A stretch of DNA of 64,000 bases. Origin: Brevibacillus sp. DP1.3A (lineage in GTDB: Bacteria; Bacillota; Bacilli; Brevibacillales; Brevibacillaceae). A program made the translations under genes and the position numbers. The DNA is taken from positions 5,358,001 to 5,422,000 of the forward strand of contig NZ_CP085876.1 in assembly GCF_013284245.2 (NCBI RefSeq), in the 5' to 3' direction. Below, in pieces: positions 18,023-26,316 of this stretch. How positions within the stretch are numbered: position 1 is the first letter of the stretch; each line of letters starts with the position of its first letter. The notes under the pieces are model-generated. The model was not told the origin of the DNA. It saw nothing but the letters and a program-made list of their open reading frames with translations, and ran no database searches.

Positions 18023-18145
18023 TTATAAACTTCTATATTGATTCCAATTTACAACTGGGTAAAAATTATTAATCACCGTTTCGCTTGGATATACCCATCC
18101 ATCAAATGTCAATCCGCGTGCTTCACCTTGTAATATTCTTTGCAT
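18023..18145 (-). pseudogene. Toxin C-terminal remnant in front of the CdiI-like gene
   Basis: 40 codons plus TAA, reading QGEARGLTFDGWVYP then SETVINNFYPVVNWNQYRSL. It stops just before the ribosome site of the immunity gene, exactly where a toxin C-terminus is expected. Upstream the frame is closed by stops. No ribosome site. Probably what is left of the cognate toxin. Confidence 0.55.
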
Positions 18146-18238
18146 TTTTCTTTATTAGTTGTCATCCCTTCTGAATATAGTCTTAACTCCTATCCCTCTA
18201 TCCTTTTGTCTCCTTTATCAATTCATTTGAGGGTATGT

Positions 18239-18372
18239 AAAAAAGCTCATTCCTCCTCATTGTTCAAGTGGAATAAGCCTTTGAAAGTTTATCAAGTGTT
18301 TGAATTGTTTAGGGTTTGGTTTGTTGGTTGTATTGTACGATCTTGTTGTGGGGCTGTAAATGGTTTGCAAAA
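18239..18372 (-). repeat. Immunity-cassette 3' element, copy R6
   Basis: One of the best-preserved copies. Minus strand: CAAGATCGTACAATACAACC, a CAATTCAAACACTTGATAAA block, CTTTCAAAGGCTTATTCC, then GGAATGAGC followed by TTTTTT, a good intrinsic terminator for pentapeptide immunity gene B. The remainder of 18146-18444 holds no gene. Confidence 0.8.
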
Positions 18373-18444
18373 AAATTCTTGACAGCTCCTTCTTCTACGC
18401 TGGGTATCTCATGAGGCTCTTCATGTTTACTTATTAATTGATTC

Positions 18445-19068
18445 TTATTGAGAGATGCTAAAATTTATTAGATTCTTCATCTCATGACTTGATAAACCAA
18501 TTTTCAACTCTCCATTTATTTTAATACTTGAATTTACAAAATGCACCTCATCAAAACCAGTGATATTTAGAAATTTCGTATTTTCAAAGCAACAATTGAT
18601 AAATTTCACATTTTTAAAAGTAGAATTATTAAATGTTGATGATAAAAACTCTGTGTTTTCAAATTCTACTTCTGAAAATGTTGAGTCATCCATATAAGTT
18701 AGTTCAAGTTTAGAATTAGAAACTTTCACATCGAAAAGTTGAGATTCATTAAAAGTAGTTCTAAATGAATCCAAGTTATTGAGAACTGTTGAATTAAAGC
18801 TCGAATAGTCAGCATTACCTTTCCTGAATATATTCCCCGAAAATTCGCACCCATTAAAGGTACTACCACACAGTGATGCTCCACTTAAATATACATTTGA
18901 AAAGTCACATCTGTTGAATACTACTTCTAAAAAACTGCTATTGTTTAAATCATACCCCGTAAACACTATTCCCTCAAAAGAAGTATCTTGATAAATAAGT
19001 TCGCACACTTCTTTTGATAGACCCATTGAAAACTCAGTATATTTTTTAAACTTTGTAAATAAATCCAT
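18445..19068 (-). CDS. Pentapeptide-repeat immunity protein B
   Basis: 207 aa from ATG 19068, with GGGGGTGATAATGA upstream and 13 bp after the toxin pseudogene stop. Pentapeptide repeats fill residues about 30-180 (YDLNNSSFLEVVFNRCDFS, ASLCGSTFNGCEFSG, TYMDDSTFSEVEFENTEFL, SSTFNNSTFKNVKFINCC). It is intact although the upstream toxin carries two frameshifts and a nonsense codon, so it may be kept as protection against other cells' toxin. Paralogous in position and fold to immunity protein A at 15479-16078. Confidence 0.72.
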   Translation of the reverse strand: MDLFTKFKKYTEFSMGLSKEVCELIYQDTSFEGIVFTGYDLNNSSFLEVVFNRCDFSNVYLSGASLCGSTFNGCEFSGNIFRKGNADYSSFNSTVLNNLDSFRTTFNESQLFDVKVSNSKLELTYMDDSTFSEVEFENTEFLSSTFNNSTFKNVKFINCCFENTKFLNITGFDEVHFVNSSIKINGELKIGLSSHEMKNLINFSISQ

Positions 19069-19081
19069 TCATTATCACCCC

Positions 19082-20029
19082 CTAAGGCCATATAACGATT
19101 TTATTCATTAAGCTTTGATTTGTAATTTCTTGCAAAAGTTCTGCTTTGTTTTCGATACTTAAGTTAGAGACATCAAGTATCACATTTTAACCTTCACTTA
19201 GAGATTTATTAATTGACCTCATGGCGCTTGAAAGTTTATAACCACCCTTTTTAGGCGGATAATTTGAATTAAAGGACTTAACATCCCATGCTTGCCCTTT
19301 GGCATCTATGAACTCTGCCTTTCCGGATTGGATCTCTAGTTATCGGTCCATCTAGCTTTCTTGCCTCCTCTAATTCTAACCCAACCCTTGCCTCATGTTT
19401 TCCTTTATCAATATCAATCTGCCTTGTCGAACCTGCATGAGCTGGATCGTGTGCCAAATCGTCCAACTCTGCTTGTGTTCTTCCTCCAGTATAATTTCCA
19501 GCTTCATCATACAGATAAGCCTTACGGTCATTCGAACTACCTTTCCCGTCCCCTTAGTATCTGGCTTATTATTTCCTTGAGGATCATTTTTCTTTGTAGT
19601 ATCAGGCTTACCCTTAGGAGGTATAGAATTATTCGAATTCCCAGAATCTCCGTTCACTACCTTTGGTAAATCCTTCTTATTAGAAGTGTCGAGAGGTTTT
19701 TCAGCATGACCAGTCCCACCATTCCCCGCATCACTATGCCGATAATTACCTCCACGACCGCCTCCATTACCAGGCAAATCGTCATGCCGCATCCAATAAA
19801 CCATAGGTTGACCCGTAACAGCATCTCTGAGAACAACAATTCTTCCATTAAACACTCCAGTCATCTGTTTGAGGAACTTATCAACTTTTTCTTGTAATTC
19901 AATCATCGACTCTGCAAAACTCTTACCATGCGTCTTTAGCTTTCCATCCTTAAGCATGGCGCTCATTACGTCATCGATACTGGAATTAGGCAAAAGGACA
20001 CCTTTCCCTTCCTCTCTAAATCTGAGCAT
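19082..20029 (-). pseudogene. Decayed polymorphic toxin, PD-(D/E)XK-like C-terminus
   Basis: Begins abruptly at about 20018, right beside element R7, at the same GKGVLLPNSSIDD point found inside the spike-toxin gene. It continues through FAESMIELQEKV and WMRHDDLPGNGGGRGG. A frameshift near 19548 leads into YLYDEAGNYTGGRTQAELDD, and a second near 19335 leads into SGKAEFIDAKGQAWDVKSF. An in-frame TAA follows SINKSLSEG, after which NVILDVSNLS...IVIWP runs to the stop at 19082. The E...WDVKSF signature and IWP end match the truncated toxin at 16093-17334, so the two are allelic variants of one nuclease family. Confidence 0.8.
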
Positions 20030-20034
20030 GCATA

Positions 20035-20125
20035 ATAGGCTTATTCTCCTCGTCGTTCAGGTGGAATAAGCCTTTGAAAGTTTATCAAGTGTTCTTGTTA
20101 AGTTTTTTAGTGTTAGGTTTGTTGA
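20035..20125 (-). repeat. Immunity-cassette 3' element, copy R7
   Basis: Downstream of the 225-aa immunity gene and directly abutting the toxin pseudogene. Minus-strand stem AGGCTTATTCC / GGAGAATAAGCC; the U-tract is interrupted (TATT). Confidence 0.72.
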
Positions 20126-20194
20126 ATAATTCTCTTAATACAAGCTCCAAATAAGCAGTAAATAGCATATGGGGCCTAATCAGGCTGTATTCTA

Positions 20195-20872
20195 TTATTT
20201 ACTCAATACTTCCTTAATTCGAATAGACAGATCTGCCTTTTCATCTTCTGTTAATTGTTCACCTACGTCATTTATATCAAACTGTTCCAACTCACTTCTG
20301 ATTTTTACAAACTGTTCATTTTCCTTAATACCATGTCTAATTAGTAATTCTGCAATTGTAGTTTTAACAACAATATTTTCACTAGACGTATTCGTACATT
20401 CCCTTTCGAAACGCTCCATAATATTATCTACAAGCTCACTTACATTTTTTATGTCATTAATAATTACCCCAAAATAATTCCTTACTTCTTTCTCCATTTC
20501 ATAGTAATACCATCTTGTGTATGGACTATAATCAATTGGTATATTATCAATTCCATCTAGTACCATATCTATGCGCTCTAATATGTCCTGATACTCATCT
20601 GGAGATGTTTCAAGTTGAAGCTTTTTTAAATCTATAGAATTTAATGCCTCAACTATTATCTCTTTTGCCTTAATGAATATTTTTGAATGTGTTAAATATA
20701 TTCTTCCTTCTGCAATGTTTACTACAGCCTTCTCCATCTCACCTCTTCTTTGCACACCAAAATATGCATCAGATGTGCGGACAAGCGCTTCAACATCACT
20801 CATCTTTTCGCTTTTAAAATCAAAATATCTTTCATAAAATGCACCAAATAAAGCTTCGTAATTTCGTCTCAT
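20195..20872 (-). CDS. Immunity-type protein, Imm3-like (225 aa)
   Basis: 225 aa from ATG 20872 behind TTAAGGAGATAGATAT. Soluble, helical and acidic, with YEALFGAFYERYFDF, EMEKAVVNIAEGRIYLTHSK and LTEDEKADLSIRIKEVL, reminiscent of the Imm3 family of polymorphic-toxin immunity proteins (family recalled, moderate certainty). It sits between two cassette elements with no toxin remnant directly upstream: element R8 ends within about 25 bp of the start. Orphan immunity gene by context. Confidence 0.6.
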   Translation of the reverse strand: MRRNYEALFGAFYERYFDFKSEKMSDVEALVRTSDAYFGVQRRGEMEKAVVNIAEGRIYLTHSKIFIKAKEIIVEALNSIDLKKLQLETSPDEYQDILERIDMVLDGIDNIPIDYSPYTRWYYYEMEKEVRNYFGVIINDIKNVSELVDNIMERFERECTNTSSENIVVKTTIAELLIRHGIKENEQFVKIRSELEQFDINDVGEQLTEDEKADLSIRIKEVLSK

Positions 20873-20895
20873 ATATCTATCTCCTTAATAGCATG

Positions 20896-21020
20896 TAAAA
20901 CAAGCTCATTCCTACTCATCGTTCAAGTGGGAAAGAGCTTTGAAAGTTTATCAAGTGTTTGAATTGTTTAGTGTTTGGTTTGTTGTATTGTACGATCTTG
21001 TTGCCACATTGTAAACCCAG
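20896..21020 (-). repeat. Immunity-cassette 3' element, copy R8
   Basis: Right-most copy, downstream of the cognate immunity gene of the full-length toxin. Minus strand: CAAGATCGTACAATACAACA, CAAACACTTGATAAACTTTC, AAAGCTCTTTCCC hairpinning with GGAATGAGCTTG. The U-tract is weak (TTGTTTT). Confidence 0.75.
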
Positions 21021-21107
21021 TCTATATTTTTGCATGGGTTACAGGTTGAATGATTGTTTTAATCGTCACTAAGTAGTTCAATCAATATTGAAAAATGTAA
21101 CAATAGT

Positions 21108-21611
21108 TTACTCGGCACAACCATTATCTAGCGCAGCCAAGGTTTCATCACTAATATCTAGTGGTTCCTGTTCATCCCAAGCAACATCTGCAATTATAAT
21201 AGAACTACCATTTATATATATATATCCTTCCCTTCTATAGAAAAAGCCACCTCTTTCATATAGCTTTATTGCTGGCTCAAACAAATCCTTGTTATCCATA
21301 GCAATTGGATTTTTTTCATCAATAAGAGCGCATAATTCAAGATAACTCGTAACGAGAGCTCTATGGTAAGAATTATTTATTTCATTCAGTATTTCAATCA
21401 TCTCAATGTTTTCTTGTGGCTCAGTGATCGAATTTGAAATCATAATAAAAGGAGGTACACAAGTACCTGGATAATCTCTTAAAAATTTGGTTGCTCTTCT
21501 TAAGTACTCTCGACACAAATAACTTTGTGACATGGTTTCCTTTTCTCCAAGACTGCCCCAATCTATTACGGAAATACGTTTAATCGCCTGATTTAAATAT
21601 CCCACATTCAT
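21108..21611 (-). CDS. Cognate immunity protein of the VgrG-linked toxin
   Basis: 167 aa from ATG 21611, overlapping the toxin stop in ATGA with AAGGAG just upstream, so it is translationally coupled. Soluble. Marks are IKRISVIDW, YLCREYLRRATKFLR, NSYHRALVTSYLELCALID, DLFEPAIKLYERGG and DISDETLAALD. The same domain occurs twice in the protein at 12452-13507. A tightly coupled small gene immediately 3' of a polymorphic toxin is the standard position of the specific immunity gene. No biochemical family assigned. Confidence 0.75.
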   Translation of the reverse strand: MNVGYLNQAIKRISVIDWGSLGEKETMSQSYLCREYLRRATKFLRDYPGTCVPPFIMISNSITEPQENIEMIEILNEINNSYHRALVTSYLELCALIDEKNPIAMDNKDLFEPAIKLYERGGFFYRREGYIYINGSSIIIADVAWDEQEPLDISDETLAALDNGCAE

Positions 21612-24600
21612 TCTCCTTTTTCTTTTTCTAGTTGTTTTTCTATCTTACCTTGTTCTTTAAGATTATAGCTAAACGCCCCATCAAACTCACCTTTAGGTTG
21701 AGGATCAGCTGCGTCGTGTGCTCCTGGAGGTTTAGAACCAAAGGAATTCGAGTCAGGATTGAATGCACCAGGATTTTTATATGGATATCCTTGCTTCATA
21801 AGTTTAATTTCCGTAAGCTCATGTTTAATCATTTGTTGTAACCACTCTTTTTGTGATTGTGTTAATTCTTTCTCTTTTTGTGCTTGCTTCCATGCGTAAC
21901 CAAAATCAGCATCTGGAGTAAATTGCCCTACTCTATAGCTTTTATCATTCAATGGTATTTTATGTGAATCAAAAAAGATGTGTTGCTTCACTGCGCTTAT
22001 TTCTTCTACTGATAAACCAGTATTTTTTGCAACCTGTTCAATATCTTCCATACCCACACTTCTAATCTCATCATAGTGCTTTGATGCAAGCCTGTAATTT
22101 GCTTCATCAAATATAGTTTCAAAGGTCGGTTTATAATTATCTACACGGTTATATTTACTCCAATCAATCTTTTCAATTTTAACCGGACCTTTAACCGTCC
22201 CCTCAGTATCCTCTATCTCTCGTTCCCTTTCTTCTTTTTCCTTTCTTTCTCTTTCTTCTTTCTCTTTTTCTTCACGTTCCTTCCTTTCACGCTCTTGTCT
22301 TTCACGCTCTTGTCTTTCCCTCTCTTCCCTTTCTCGCTCTTCCTCCTCTTTTCTACGACGATGATTTCCCCCACCGCCGCCTCCATTATCAGGCAAATCA
22401 TTATTCCGAACCCAATAAACATGAAGTTGACCCGTAGCAGCGTTTCTGAAGACAACAACTCTTCCATCAAACAACTTACCCATCTGCTTGAGGAACTCTT
22501 CAATTTTATCTTTTAATTTAATCATCGACTCTGCAAAACTCTTACCATGCGTCTTTAGCTTTCCATCCTTAAGCATGGCGCTCATTGCGTCGTCGATACT
22601 GGAATTAGGCAAAAGGACACCTTTCCCATTTCCCTCTTGATCACCAGACTTTTTCTTGCCATCCGGCCCATTCAGCTTATCGGCAGTTTTCACCGTCCTC
22701 ATGACGGCTGTACCTGTTCCGGCACTAAGAACGGTTACCGCTACCTCAGCTACCACCATGTCTTTCTTGAACTCATTCTGGCCCTTCGCATAGCTCTCGT
22801 CTTCCGATCTGGTCCACAGACCGCCTTTAATCAAGTTATCTTGATCGTATTGGGCGTCCTTCGCAAATGGATCGAGATACTCGTCGTAAAGCCCTTCTCC
22901 CAGCTTCCCTAAATCTGAAAGGATTTCTTCCGGTGCCTTCTTGCCCGTAAACGTATCTCCCACATAATTGAGCGTGTTGTTTACGCCTTGCTCGATGCCT
23001 TTCACGATGCCATTGCGTTCTCTCAGTGTGCCTACTTCTTCGCCGCTTACAAATTCATATATATCTTGCGTATTCTCTTCTCCCGCAAGTCCTGTCAGCA
23101 GCATGTCCCCGGCATCTACTGCGGTATTCCACAACCCCGCCAATGTATCTCCAAAGGCATCTAACTTCCCTTTTACCTCAGCAACCTGGTTGTTGAAGGC
23201 TCTGCGGGCCATGATGGCAGCCTGACCGTTTTCCTTCAAATCCTGTTCAAACGCACTTAATATCATCGGAAACGCCTGACGAACGGTCGCATCCAGCTTA
23301 ATTTCCTCACTACTGGATTTGTTTTCCTCCAATAGTTCTATCGTATCCGACGCCGTTTTCACGTTCAAGCTCTCAGTCCCGGACAAATATACAGCCGCCC
23401 CACTCAGACTCAGCGCACCACTCGCACTGATATTCACATTCGAGGTACTGTTCAGACTGACGCCTACATCCTTGTTCATCGAGATGTAGAGCATCCCTTC
23501 CTGAGCAGTCATCGTCAGCTCTTTATCCCCAAGCGAGAACTCTTTCCCCTGCGGATTCCCGAACGTCTTCACACCGGGGTCCTGCATTTGCCGATCTTGC
23601 TTCTCGGCGGCCGCTCCTTTGGGCGCATGACGCACGGAGTTCATGACCATACCGTCGTCTTCATCGGCGCTCGGGAAGTACAGCTTTACCTTCGAACCGA
23701 GCTCGGGCATGAGGTACAAGATTTGGTTGCCTTCCGCCGCATACGGGAACCACTGGGCCTTGCTTGGCTCTTGCTTTTTGTCCATGTTTAGATGGAGCTT
23801 GACCTGATTGCGACCAATTTGAATCACTTTTCCGTCGATCGCCGCACCGATGATGGCCTTGTTGTACAGCTTCGATTGCTTGACGGCTTCAGGCACGGCG
23901 CAGACGTAGCTCCACCTCAGGAGTCCCTGCTCCAGCTTTCCACTCACTTTTGTAATGACAAACGTTTGCCCTTCCCGCTGCACCTCATCCCCGATTTGCA
24001 GCAGGTCGTCGTAATCGAAGGTGTACGTCGTGTACTGGTACTCGCTGACGGACGAGGAGCCGTTTGCGGCTTTTTTCATGTACGGTGCGATGGCCCGGTT
24101 GACCTCGTATGGCGATTCTTCTTCCAGCTTGATTTGCTTGCGTCCCTCGGGCATGCCGATCCACAAGCGTACCTTATGCGCACTCAAATCCGGTACGAGG
24201 ACGGCTCCGACATGGGACGCGATTCGTTTTAAAAAAGTCCAGTCTGTCTCCTCGTACTGCATGATGAAGTTACCCTGCTGACGTTCGTCGAAGGCTTGAT
24301 CGATGACATCTCCACCGTGATAGACGGACATGATTTCGTCTACGACATCCCGGTACAACCGATTCACTTCTTGAAACGAACGTATTTTTACGCTCATGTC
24401 CAGCGCATATGTATGAGACACGGCTTTTATCGTGACGTAGTGAATGTCACGTACGACCTTGATCTCCACATGATCCAGCCGCCCCATGAAAATCGGCTGT
24501 TTTTGCCCGCCTTCCACCTTGTACAGCTCGATGGGATCGTGGGTGCCGGCTCGATTGATGATCTCGTCCTCTTTGTCTTCCGGGACAATTCCTGTGATTG

Positions 24601-24718
24601 TGAGCTTGGCATGCGTGCCTGTCTGATGGACGAACTCCAGCTGATCTAGCCGGATCGGTCCATATGGCCAAACGAATTTTATATCCTGGTAGGTCATGAC
24701 GCCGCTTGTACGCTGCAT
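21608..24718 (-). CDS. VgrG/phage gpD-like spike protein with C-terminal toxin
   Basis: 1036 aa from ATG 24718 behind AAGGAGGGGAGAGAAC. Residues 1-285 resemble the gp27-like base of VgrG/late-control-D proteins (YQDIKFVWPYGP, DWTFLKRIASHVGA). About 285-365 is the gp5-type OB fold (GKVIQIGRNQVKLHL, MPELGSKVKLYFPS), and 376-456 a beta-helical needle of repeated short strands. A helical pretoxin region follows (456-780), then a Gly-rich hinge, an uninterrupted Glu/Arg/Lys coiled region (about 786-838) and a separate C-terminal domain (about 856-1036) with VAKNTGLSVEEISAVKQHIF and HELTEIKLMKQG. That domain resembles ones attached to other polymorphic toxins and phage head proteins; its activity is not known to me. 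The protein would form the tip of a contractile injection particle. No tube, sheath or baseplate gene is in the window. Confidence 0.82.
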   Translation of the reverse strand: MQRTSGVMTYQDIKFVWPYGPIRLDQLEFVHQTGTHAKLTITGIVPEDKEDEIINRAGTHDPIELYKVEGGQKQPIFMGRLDHVEIKVVRDIHYVTIKAVSHTYALDMSVKIRSFQEVNRLYRDVVDEIMSVYHGGDVIDQAFDERQQGNFIMQYEETDWTFLKRIASHVGAVLVPDLSAHKVRLWIGMPEGRKQIKLEEESPYEVNRAIAPYMKKAANGSSSVSEYQYTTYTFDYDDLLQIGDEVQREGQTFVITKVSGKLEQGLLRWSYVCAVPEAVKQSKLYNKAIIGAAIDGKVIQIGRNQVKLHLNMDKKQEPSKAQWFPYAAEGNQILYLMPELGSKVKLYFPSADEDDGMVMNSVRHAPKGAAAEKQDRQMQDPGVKTFGNPQGKEFSLGDKELTMTAQEGMLYISMNKDVGVSLNSTSNVNISASGALSLSGAAVYLSGTESLNVKTASDTIELLEENKSSSEEIKLDATVRQAFPMILSAFEQDLKENGQAAIMARRAFNNQVAEVKGKLDAFGDTLAGLWNTAVDAGDMLLTGLAGEENTQDIYEFVSGEEVGTLRERNGIVKGIEQGVNNTLNYVGDTFTGKKAPEEILSDLGKLGEGLYDEYLDPFAKDAQYDQDNLIKGGLWTRSEDESYAKGQNEFKKDMVVAEVAVTVLSAGTGTAVMRTVKTADKLNGPDGKKKSGDQEGNGKGVLLPNSSIDDAMSAMLKDGKLKTHGKSFAESMIKLKDKIEEFLKQMGKLFDGRVVVFRNAATGQLHVYWVRNNDLPDNGGGGGGNHRRRKEEEEREREERERQERERQERERKEREEKEKEERERKEKEEREREIEDTEGTVKGPVKIEKIDWSKYNRVDNYKPTFETIFDEANYRLASKHYDEIRSVGMEDIEQVAKNTGLSVEEISAVKQHIFFDSHKIPLNDKSYRVGQFTPDADFGYAWKQAQKEKELTQSQKEWLQQMIKHELTEIKLMKQGYPYKNPGAFNPDSNSFGSKPPGAHDAADPQPKGEFDGAFSYNLKEQGKIEKQLEKEKGE

Positions 24719-24755
24719 GTTCTCTCCCCTCCTTCTCTAGCAAGCGCGGGAAGCG

Positions 24756-25127
24756 TCAATCCTGACCGTCTTTTTCAATCGTGATGATGCCTGACAGATT
24801 GCAGACTAGCTGCGACTTGCTCAGTAAGGCATGCTCGTTGTCGATGAGCACATCGTGCTTTCCATCTGTCCATTTCGAGGTCGTCTGTGGCACACACAGT
24901 CCTCCTCCTGCCGCTGTGCAAAATCCAAAGCATCCGATATTCACTCCGGGGACGTGATCGGCAACATTCATGACAGGCTTGTCTAGGCTATAAACGCCAT
25001 GGCACAAGGGCAAATTCAATATGCCGGGGTCGGTTCCCTTGCTGCACTTGAGGGTCGCTCCCCGCACGACATATGAGTACTCGGGGCTAAACAACCCCAT
25101 TGCAAGTGCTTGAAGTAACGCTAGCAT
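24756..25127 (-). CDS. PAAR-like (DUF4280-type) spike-tip protein
   Basis: 123 aa from ATG 25127; the frame extends 25 codons upstream but GGGGGATAGGTCTAAAG favours this ATG. YVVRGATLKCSKGTDPG, NVADHVPGVNIGCFGFC and the C-terminal strands are typical of DUF4280 PAAR-like proteins, small conical caps that sharpen VgrG spikes. Several Cys (CSKG, LCHG, GCFGFC) could bind a metal. It lies 37 bp upstream of the spike-toxin and is clearly in the same transcript, as expected of a tip/spike pair. Confidence 0.82.
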   Translation of the reverse strand: MLALLQALAMGLFSPEYSYVVRGATLKCSKGTDPGILNLPLCHGVYSLDKPVMNVADHVPGVNIGCFGFCTAAGGGLCVPQTTSKWTDGKHDVLIDNEHALLSKSQLVCNLSGIITIEKDGQD

Positions 25128-25273
25128 CTTTAGACCTATCCCCCTTTCCAAAAAAATCCTCTGCAAGCAACTTCCATAATTCGTCTTATTTTTACATTCC
25201 ATCTAATAATCGGGATAAACTGGAAAGTAATTTATGGGTCAAACGTCCCGTTTCCTTATTTTTCTAAATAACC

Positions 25274-25315
25274 CAAAAAGGCCTCCACCAACTCTGCAAT
25301 GGTTGGGGAAGCCTT
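25274..25315 (-). terminator. Rho-independent terminator of the LD-carboxypeptidase gene
   Basis: Minus strand: AAGGCTTCCCCAACC pairs with GGTTGGTGGAGGCCTT around TTGCAGA-type loop, followed by TTTT. Confidence 0.8.
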
Positions 25316-25337
25316 CTTGAATGAAAAAGCATTCTTG

Positions 25338-26267
25338 TTAAATGGTTACACTCTCTTCGATCACCAGTTCACCGTTTGTCCCATCGAGACTGGCCTCTAC
25401 GCCCAGAGGGAGAGCGATGTTGCACGCGCCATGCCCAATCTGAATGTTCCAGATGGTCGGCTTTCCGTACGGTACGACGATATTTTGAAACACATCCCAG
25501 ACAGAGAAGCCTTCGCGCTTTTTCGGCTCACAATCGGTCCATGTCCCGATGACGACGCCCGCACAATCATCAAACAAGCCGCCTTGAGCAAGCTGTGTCA
25601 GCATGCGGTCAATCCGGTATGGCTCTTCGTCGATATCCTCCAGGAACAACAGCTTGCCTCTCGTATCGAGCTGGTAAGGCGTCCCCATCAACGCGGAGAC
25701 GAGGGCGAGATTCCCGCCGACTACGGGACCAGCTGCCTGACCTTCGACGAGACAGACGATTTCTTCCCCAGGTGGATTAATGATCGCTCCCAATGGCTCG
25801 GGGCGAGTCATGGCGCGCAGCAAATATTGTTTGGACCAGTCATCCAGTCCATGTGCGATGTCTGAGGTTGCCATCGGTCCGTGAAGGGTAGCCAGATTCG
25901 CTCGCTGTCCGAAAACGGTATGCAGCGCCGTAATGTCGCTGTAGCCGATAAACAGCTTCGGGTTTTGGGCGATGAGGTCATAATCGAGCAAGGACAGAAT
26001 TTGCGGGGAACCGTATCCGCCCCGCATGCACATGATTCCGTCCACTTCCTCGTCGACGAACATGGCATTCAGCTCAGCCGCCCGGTGCTCAGGAGTTCCC
26101 GCCAAATACCCACCGTACGATTCTCGGCACGTATCCGATATTTTCACCTTGTATCCCAAACCTTGCAGCTCTGCCATTGCTTTGTTCAGCACTTCTTCTG
26201 TAGCAGGACTAGAGGTTGCCACTACTCCGATTGTATCTCCCGCTCGCAATGCTTTCCCTTTGTTCAT
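25338..26267 (-). CDS. LD-carboxypeptidase / MccF-like serine peptidase (family S66)
   Basis: 309 aa, full family length, from ATG 26267 behind CCGGAGGAGGAGACTGGACAG. The S66 features are present: GDTIGVVATSSPA at the N-terminus, RGGYGS, the nucleophile Ser in FIGYSDITALH, the catalytic Glu in LLFLEDIDEEPYRIDRML, and the His in QIGHGACN. Members cleave the L,D bond of muropeptide tetrapeptides during wall recycling, or self-immunity substrates such as microcin C. No signal peptide, so cytosolic. It has its own terminator and lies 49 bp after the sigma-54 activator gene. Confidence 0.9.
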   Translation of the reverse strand: MNKGKALRAGDTIGVVATSSPATEEVLNKAMAELQGLGYKVKISDTCRESYGGYLAGTPEHRAAELNAMFVDEEVDGIMCMRGGYGSPQILSLLDYDLIAQNPKLFIGYSDITALHTVFGQRANLATLHGPMATSDIAHGLDDWSKQYLLRAMTRPEPLGAIINPPGEEIVCLVEGQAAGPVVGGNLALVSALMGTPYQLDTRGKLLFLEDIDEEPYRIDRMLTQLAQGGLFDDCAGVVIGTWTDCEPKKREGFSVWDVFQNIVVPYGKPTIWNIQIGHGACNIALPLGVEASLDGTNGELVIEESVTI

Positions 26268-26316
26268 CTGTCCAGTCTCCTCCTCCGGGTTCTCTCCCCA
26301 TTATCGTACATCTGTG

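Noticed and set aside
12172-21020. The eight spaced repeats as a CRISPR or integron array
   Set aside because: Units are 110-130 bp with hairpin-terminator ends and are separated by whole genes; no integrase and no spacer-like periodicity.
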